Shown here: piece after piece, positions 59,358 through 64,000 of the stretch | How positions within the stretch are numbered: the stretch's first letter is position 1 | Layout of the letters: each line of letters opens with the position of its first letter | Assembly (NCBI RefSeq): GCF_900187065.1 | Contig: NZ_LT906483.1 | Location: 1,240,001 to 1,304,000, forward strand | Direction: 5' to 3' | DNA length: 64,000 nucleotides | Origin: Mycolicibacterium thermoresistibile | GTDB lineage: Bacteria > Actinomycetota > Actinomycetes > Mycobacteriales > Mycobacteriaceae | Translations under genes and position numbers: made by a program | Notes under the pieces: model-generated | Database searches by the model: none | Told to the model about the DNA's origin: nothing | Seen by the model: the letters and a program-made list of their open reading frames with translations, nothing else

Positions 59358-60767
59358 ATGGTGACGAGGTTGTCGGCGTCGGATGCGGACTTCTTCCATC
59401 TCGAGGACACCTCGACGCCGATGTACGTCGGTTCACTGGCGATCCTCCGCAGACCCCGCGGCGGGCTGAGCTACGAAACCCTGTTGGCCACTGTGGAGCA
59501 GCGGCTGCCGCAGATTCCGCGGTACCGGCAGAAGGTGCGGAAAGCGCCGATCGGCCTGGCCCGGCCGGTGTGGGTGGACGATCCCGACTTCGACATCACC
59601 TACCACGTGCGCCGTTCCGCGCTGCCCTCACCCGGCAGCGACGCCCAGCTGCACGAGCTGATCGCTCGGCTGGCATCCCGGCCGCTGGACAAGACGCGGC
59701 CGCTGTGGGAGATGTACCTGATCGAGGGGCTGGCCAAGAACCGGCTGGCGCTCTACACGAAATCCCACCAGGCCCTGGTAAACGGGATGACGGCGCCGGA
59801 GATCGGCCACGTCATCGCCGACCGCACCCAGAAGCCGCCGCAGTTCGGCGAGGACATCTGGATGCCCGGCCGCGAACCGGGCACCGCCCAGCTGCTGATC
59901 GGGGCGATCGGCGACTGGCTGACCCGGCCCGGCGCGCAGATGATCGCGGTCCGCGACAACGTCCTGGGGATGGCCACCAACGCCGGGGAACTGGTCGACG
60001 CCGGCCGGCGGGCGTTGTCCGTCGCGCGCACGGTGGCCCGGGGAACCGCACCGAGCAGCCCGCTCAACACCCGGGTGTCGCGCAATCGGCGGTTCACCGT
60101 CGCCCGGCACCGGCTGGACGACTACCGCAAGGTCCGGGCCCGCTACGACTGCGACGTCAACGACGTGGTGCTGGCGGTGATCGCGGGTGCGCTGCGCAAC
60201 TGGCTGTTGTCGCGCGGGGAACAGGTGTCGTCGACGGCGACGGTCCGCGCGATGGCGCCGCTGTCGGTGCAGTCCGATGCCGAACTGGATTCGACGGCCC
60301 CCGGTCAGGCGGTCAGCGACGTCGTCCCGTTCCTGATCGATCTGCCGGTGGGGGAGCGCAACCCGGTGGTGCGGCTGTCGCAGATCTCCCATGCCACCGA
60401 AACCCATCCCACCGCATCGAGCCTGGTCGACGCCCGAACCATCGTCACCTTGACCGGTTTCGCGCCCGCGACCCTGCACGCCATGGGGGTTCGGGTGGCG
60501 ACGAACTTCTCGGCCCGTCAGTTCAATCTGCTGATCACCAACGTGCCGGGAGCGCAGAAGCAGATGTACATCGCCGGGACCAAGATGCTGGAGTCCTACT
60601 CGGTGCCGCCGTTGTTGCGGAATCAGGTTCTGGCTGTCGCGGTGACGTCATATCACGGCATGCTGTACTACGGCGTCAACGCCGATCGTGACGCGATGAG
60701 CGATGTCGAGGTGCTGCCGTCGTTGCTCTCCGAATCGCTCGACGAACTGTTGGAAGCAGCCCAATAG
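59358..60767 (+). CDS. Wax ester synthase/diacylglycerol acyltransferase-family protein
   Basis: Encodes 469 residues from ATG 59358. WS/DGAT pattern: MVTRLSASDADFFHLEDTST, PIGLARPVWVDDPDFDITYH, PGSDAQLHELIARLASRPLD then TRPLWEMYLIEGL, and NLLITNVPGAQKQMYIAGTK (the N-V-P-G-P/A motif). The catalytic motif HHxxxDG reads His137-Gln138-A-L-V-Asn142-Gly143, so the second histidine and the aspartate are replaced. It belongs to the tgs3 region of mycobacteria, which as I recall is split into Rv3233c-Rv3234c in M. tuberculosis. It may not make triacylglycerol itself. Confidence 0.87.
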   Translation: MVTRLSASDADFFHLEDTSTPMYVGSLAILRRPRGGLSYETLLATVEQRLPQIPRYRQKVRKAPIGLARPVWVDDPDFDITYHVRRSALPSPGSDAQLHELIARLASRPLDKTRPLWEMYLIEGLAKNRLALYTKSHQALVNGMTAPEIGHVIADRTQKPPQFGEDIWMPGREPGTAQLLIGAIGDWLTRPGAQMIAVRDNVLGMATNAGELVDAGRRALSVARTVARGTAPSSPLNTRVSRNRRFTVARHRLDDYRKVRARYDCDVNDVVLAVIAGALRNWLLSRGEQVSSTATVRAMAPLSVQSDAELDSTAPGQAVSDVVPFLIDLPVGERNPVVRLSQISHATETHPTASSLVDARTIVTLTGFAPATLHAMGVRVATNFSARQFNLLITNVPGAQKQMYIAGTKMLESYSVPPLLRNQVLAVAVTSYHGMLYYGVNADRDAMSDVEVLPSLLSESLDELLEAAQ

Positions 60768-60832
60768 CAGCGACGGAGCGGAAAGGTGGTCGCTTTGACT
60801 AAGTTCGCGCAACACGGTCCAATGGCCGGGCC

Positions 60833-62596
60833 ATGACGATGACCGACGACACCGCGGCCGCCGGGCCGAGGAAACCCAGAATCAAATCCGCAGCCGGCAA
60901 CGTAGTCCCCCATCCGGCGCTCGACATCGCGCCGCGGAGCCAGGCCTTCGCCCGGCGGGGTCTGGACCGGGTGGTCTTCGGGGTCACCGCGGCACTGGCC
61001 CTGGCATTCCTGGTGTGGGGCTTCGTCGACACCGACTCGCTCGCCGGCGCCGCCGACCCGGCGCTGGGCTGGGTGATGGACAACATCGGCTGGTTGTTCG
61101 TGCTCAGCGCGTCCGGCTTCGTGGTCTTCGTGCTGTGGCTGGCGCTCAGCCGCTTCGGCAACATCCCGCTGGGCCGGGACGAGGAGGAGCCGGAGTTCCG
61201 CACCATCTCCTGGATTTCGATGATGTTCGCCGCCGGCATGGGGATCGGTCTGATGTTCTTCGGCGTCAGCGAACCGCTCACCCATTTCGTCACCCCGCCG
61301 CCCGGCGCCGGTCCGGGGGGTACCTCGCAGGCGGTGCAGACCGCGATGGCCACCACGCTGTTCCACTGGACACTGCACCCGTGGGCGATCTACGCCGTCG
61401 TCGGTCTGGCCATCGGTTACGGCGTGTACCGCAAGGGCCGGTTGCATCTGATCAGCGCGGCGTTCAGCCCGCTGATCGGGAAGAACGCCAACGGTCCGGC
61501 GGGCAAGGTGATCGACATCCTGGCGATCTTCGCCACCCTGTTCGGATCCGCCACCTCGCTGGGCCTGGGCGCCCTGCAGATCCGCAGCGGTCTGGAGATC
61601 GTCGGCGGTCTCGGCCGGACCGGCAACGCGGTTCTGATCGGCATCATCGTGATCCTGACTTGTGCGTTCGTCATCTCGGCGGTGTCCGGGGTGACGCGCG
61701 GCATCCAGTGGCTGTCCAACATCAACATGGTGCTCGCGATATCGCTGGCGGCGTTCATCTTCGTCGTCGGGCCGACGGTGTTCATGCTCAACCTCGTTCC
61801 CACCTCGATCGGCAGCTACCTGTCCGATCTCGCGATGATGTCGGCCCGCACCGGCGCCGAGGGCGCCGCGGTCAACGCGTGGCTGGAGGATTGGACGATC
61901 TTCTACTGGGCGTGGTGGATCTCCTGGACACCGTTCGTCGGGATGTTCATCGCCCGGATCTCGCGGGGGCGCACCATCCGGCAGTTCGTGTCCGGAGTCC
62001 TGGTGGTGCCCAGTGTGGTGTCGCTGGTGTGGTTCTGCGTCCTCGGGGGCTCGGCGATCCGGGTCGAACAGGAGAGCGGCGGGCTCACCGGACCGGGAAC
62101 GACCATCGAAGGTCAGCTGTTCGGTCTGCTCGAGAACCTGCCGTTGACGGCGATCGCCAGCGTGCTGGTGATGGGCCTGGTTGCGATCTTCTTCGTCACC
62201 GGGGCGGACTCCGCCTCGATCGTGATGGGTTCGCTGTCCGAGCGCGGCACCATCGAACCGACCAAACGCACCGTCATCTTCTGGGGCGTTGCCACCGGCG
62301 CGGTCGCCGCGGTGATGCTGCTGCTCGGTGGCGAGGACGCGCTGACCGGTCTGCAGACTATCGTCATCCTGGCGTCGGTGCCGTTCGTGCTGGTGATGCT
62401 CGGCTTGGCGGTCGCGTTGATGCGGGATCTGCGGCGGGACCCGATGATGGTGCGCCGCCGGTATGCCCGCGAGGCCGTCGACGACGCGGTGATCGCCGGT
62501 GTCACCCAGCACGGTGACGACTTCGTGATCGCGGTCAAACGGGACCCCGCCGCCACGGGAGCGGGCGTGACGGGCACCGACGGCGATTCCGGATAA
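60833..62596 (+). CDS. BCCT-family betaine/choline/carnitine transporter
   Basis: Encodes 587 residues from ATG 60833. Twelve transmembrane helices; the family signature is FAAGMGIGLMFFGVSEPLTH in TM3, and the aromatic substrate box appears in FHWTLHPWAIYAVVGLAIGY and FYWAWWISWTPFVGMFIARI. The glycine-rich M-G-I-G-L motif suggests Na+ or H+ coupling to betaine-type substrates; exact substrate cannot be told. A long charged N-terminal tail and a C-terminal cytosolic tail are present. Imports compatible solutes under osmotic stress in relatives. Followed after 9 bases by the DUF6912 gene. Confidence 0.93.
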   Translation: MTMTDDTAAAGPRKPRIKSAAGNVVPHPALDIAPRSQAFARRGLDRVVFGVTAALALAFLVWGFVDTDSLAGAADPALGWVMDNIGWLFVLSASGFVVFVLWLALSRFGNIPLGRDEEEPEFRTISWISMMFAAGMGIGLMFFGVSEPLTHFVTPPPGAGPGGTSQAVQTAMATTLFHWTLHPWAIYAVVGLAIGYGVYRKGRLHLISAAFSPLIGKNANGPAGKVIDILAIFATLFGSATSLGLGALQIRSGLEIVGGLGRTGNAVLIGIIVILTCAFVISAVSGVTRGIQWLSNINMVLAISLAAFIFVVGPTVFMLNLVPTSIGSYLSDLAMMSARTGAEGAAVNAWLEDWTIFYWAWWISWTPFVGMFIARISRGRTIRQFVSGVLVVPSVVSLVWFCVLGGSAIRVEQESGGLTGPGTTIEGQLFGLLENLPLTAIASVLVMGLVAIFFVTGADSASIVMGSLSERGTIEPTKRTVIFWGVATGAVAAVMLLLGGEDALTGLQTIVILASVPFVLVMLGLAVALMRDLRRDPMMVRRRYAREAVDDAVIAGVTQHGDDFVIAVKRDPAATGAGVTGTDGDSG

Positions 62597-62605
62597 CCTT
62601 CCACC

Positions 62606-63103
62606 GTGCGCATATTCGTTCCGGCCACGGTGGCCATGCTGCAGCAGCTCGTTGCCGATGGGTCGTTGTCGGCGGTCAACGGCACCGCATTCGCGGTGAC
62701 CCCGGCGCTGCGGGAGGCCTACGCCGAGGGCGACGACGAGGAACTCGCCCACGTGGCGTTGCGTGAGGCCGCGCTGGCGTCGTTGCGGCTGTTGTCCGCA
62801 GAGGAGGGTTCCGGCGCACCGATGCGCCGCGCCGTGGTGGAGGCCGAAATCGACGGCGCCACACCGAGACCGGACCTCGACGATGCCGTGGTCCGGCTGT
62901 CCGGGCCGATCCGACTCGACGACGTGATCGCCGCCTATGTGGACAACTCCGACGCCGAAACGGCGGTGCGGGAGGCGGTGGAGGTCATCGACGCCGCCGA
63001 TCTCGGGGATGAGGACGCCGAGCTGCTGGTCGGCGACGCCCAGGACCACGATCTCGCCTGGTACGCCACTCAAGAGCTGCCGTTCCTGCTCGATCTGCTC
63101 TGA
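62606..63103 (+). CDS. DUF6912/Rv3231c-like protein
   Basis: Encodes 165 residues from GTG 62606. [40 protein letters not shown] and [16 protein letters not shown] match a conserved actinobacterial family located upstream of the DesA3 reductase (Rv3231c in M. tuberculosis as I recall). Acidic, alpha/beta, no membrane segment. Function unknown. Nine bases after the BCCT gene, likely in the same transcript. Confidence 0.82.
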   Translation: MRIFVPATVAMLQQLVADGSLSAVNGTAFAVTPALREAYAEGDDEELAHVALREAALASLRLLSAEEGSGAPMRRAVVEAEIDGATPRPDLDDAVVRLSGPIRLDDVIAAYVDNSDAETAVREAVEVIDAADLGDEDAELLVGDAQDHDLAWYATQELPFLLDLL

Positions 63104-63111
63104 GCCCCGTT

Positions 63112-63141
63112 GTTACGGTTCCGTAGGTTACGGTACCGTAG
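63112..63141. promoter_or_regulatory. Tandem palindromic operator-like repeats upstream of reductase gene
   Basis: GTTACGGTTCCGTAG (63112-63126) and GTTACGGTACCGTAG (63127-63141) are direct 15-bp repeats. The second contains the perfect palindrome TACGGTACCGTA (63129-63140), the first differs from it by one base. They lie 54-83 bases before the reductase start, suited to binding of a TetR-type repressor pair. Confidence 0.6.
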
Positions 63142-63194
63142 GTTTAACCTTGCTGCGGCGGGGCAGTCAACACCATGTGAGCTGGGGTTCCTTC

Positions 63195-64000
63195 ATGGCA
63201 AAGAGCGAGATCAAGTACTCGGCGAGGGTGGTCGACACCGTCCGGCCGCAGGTCGCGGGGGTTGAGAACCGCCCGGTGCTGCATCGTCTGCGTAGGTTCG
63301 CCGAGCGCATCACCACGCCGCTGCTGCCCGACGACTATCTGCACCTGATCAATCCGTTGTGGTCGGCGCGCGAGTTGCGCGGCCGCGTGGAGGACGTCCG
63401 GCGCGAGACCGAGGATTCGGCCACGCTGGTCATCAAACCCGGTTGGGGCTTCAGCTTCGACTATCAGCCCGGGCAGTACATCGGCATCGGCCTGCCGGTC
63501 GACGGCCGCTGGCGGTGGCGGTCGTATTCGCTGACCTCGCCGGCGGTGACGTCCGGGCGTGGCGGCCGCACGATCACGATCACCGTCAAGGCGATGCCCG
63601 AGGGTTTCCTGTCCACCCACCTGGTGGAGGGGGTGAAACCCGGCACGATCGTCCGATTGGCCGCTCCTCAGGGCAATTTCGTGATGCCGAACCCCGCGCC
63701 GCCGCAGGTGCTGTTCCTCACCGCCGGGTCCGGTATCACCCCGATCATGTCGATGCTGCGCACCCTGGAGCGCCGCGATCAGATCACCGACATCGTCCAC
63801 ATCCATTCGGTTCCGACGCCATCCGACGCCATGTTCAGTGGCGAGTTGGCAGACCTGCAGCGCCGCCACCCCAGCTACCGGTTCCGGTTGCGCACCACCC
63901 GCACCGAGGGGCGGCTGGATCTGTCCCGACTCGACGACGAGGTCGGCGACTGGCGGTCCCGTCAGACCTGGGCCTGCGGGCCGGAAGGTCTGCTCACCGC
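63195..64000 (+). CDS. Ferredoxin/flavodoxin-type oxidoreductase, DesA3 partner (3' end outside window)
   Basis: From ATG 63195 the frame stays open to the window edge (268 codons). Order: an N-terminal region [20 protein letters not shown] shared with fatty-acid desaturase reductases, the FAD-binding RxYS motif in [13 protein letters not shown], the NAD-binding [14 protein letters not shown], and the NAD/FAD C-terminal region with WACGPEGL. This matches Rv3230c, which as I recall supplies electrons to the stearoyl-CoA desaturase DesA3. The C-terminal 2Fe-2S domain would be outside the window. Confidence 0.9.
   Translation, partial: MAKSEIKYSARVVDTVRPQVAGVENRPVLHRLRRFAERITTPLLPDDYLHLINPLWSARELRGRVEDVRRETEDSATLVIKPGWGFSFDYQPGQYIGIGLPVDGRWRWRSYSLTSPAVTSGRGGRTITITVKAMPEGFLSTHLVEGVKPGTIVRLAAPQGNFVMPNPAPPQVLFLTAGSGITPIMSMLRTLERRDQITDIVHIHSVPTPSDAMFSGELADLQRRHPSYRFRLRTTRTEGRLDLSRLDDEVGDWRSRQTWACGPEGLLT

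Noticed and set aside
60668..63073. 801-codon open frame on the minus strand
   Set aside because: Opposite to the BCCT and DUF6912 genes; rich in H, R, Q, D and G in the way antisense frames of high-G+C genes are, with no domain pattern.

Overview
The window is high-G+C DNA from a mycobacterium, probably a rapidly growing Mycolicibacterium-type species. The main reason is gene order: from about 8.1 kb to the right edge it follows, with inversions of orientation, the Mycobacterium tuberculosis block that I recall as Rv3288c-Rv3230c: rsbW-sigF, accA3, sufE-like, sseA, maf, accE5-accD5, birA, purK-purE, fadE25, LCP ligase, rmlD-wbbL-manB, fbiB-fbiA, whiB2, phosphomannomutase-tobH-manA, alkB-rubredoxins-tetR, sahH, tmk, mtrA-mtrB-lpqB, comF, hpf, secA1, an Rv3235-like gene, a WS/DGAT gene and a DesA3-partner reductase. 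Homologies here are recognised by eye; no database search was run.

Left edge (1-7.9 kb), not part of that block: the tail of one glycosyltransferase, a GT4 and a GT2 glycosyltransferase, an RtcB RNA ligase, then a damaged nucleotide-sugar locus. There an ISL3-family insertion sequence (4033-5493) sits between the first ~34 codons of an NAD-dependent epimerase and the last 66 codons of a UDP-glucose dehydrogenase, with no target duplication, so sequence was deleted. A cutinase, a type IB topoisomerase and a small membrane protein follow.

Core block: stress control (rsbW-sigF, plus a STAS protein whose 3' end overlaps sigF antisense); acyl-CoA carboxylation (accA3, accE5, accD5 and the biotin ligase birA that modifies AccA3); purine synthesis (purK-purE); envelope polysaccharide assembly (LCP ligase, rmlD, wbbL, GDP-mannose enzymes, GtrA protein); coenzyme F420 (fbiA, fbiB); cell division regulation (whiB2); alkane oxidation (alkB with two rubredoxins and a TetR repressor); S-adenosylhomocysteine recycling (sahH); the essential MtrA-MtrB-LpqB signalling set; and ribosome hibernation and secretion (hpf, secA1).

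Most unusual region: between sahH and tmk (42.6-48.5 kb), genes that are adjacent in M. tuberculosis as I recall, lie two secreted lipase-like genes, a frameshifted TPR membrane protein, and a minus-strand trio that reads as a decayed EsxF-EsxE-CpnT-like toxin-export module. All three members of the trio are broken by single-base or short deletions, and the CpnT-like protein has no recognisable toxin domain. Neighbouring core genes are all intact, which favours local gene decay over poor sequence quality.

Non-coding structure worth noting: degenerate 20-bp tandem repeats at two distant loci, a 26-bp repeat that includes the secA1 stop codon, a 32-bp duplication at the fbiB/Nudix junction, palindromes placed like operators upstream of alkB, accA3 and the terminal reductase gene, and two mutually exclusive hairpins between hpf and secA1. 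No tRNA, rRNA or CRISPR was seen.
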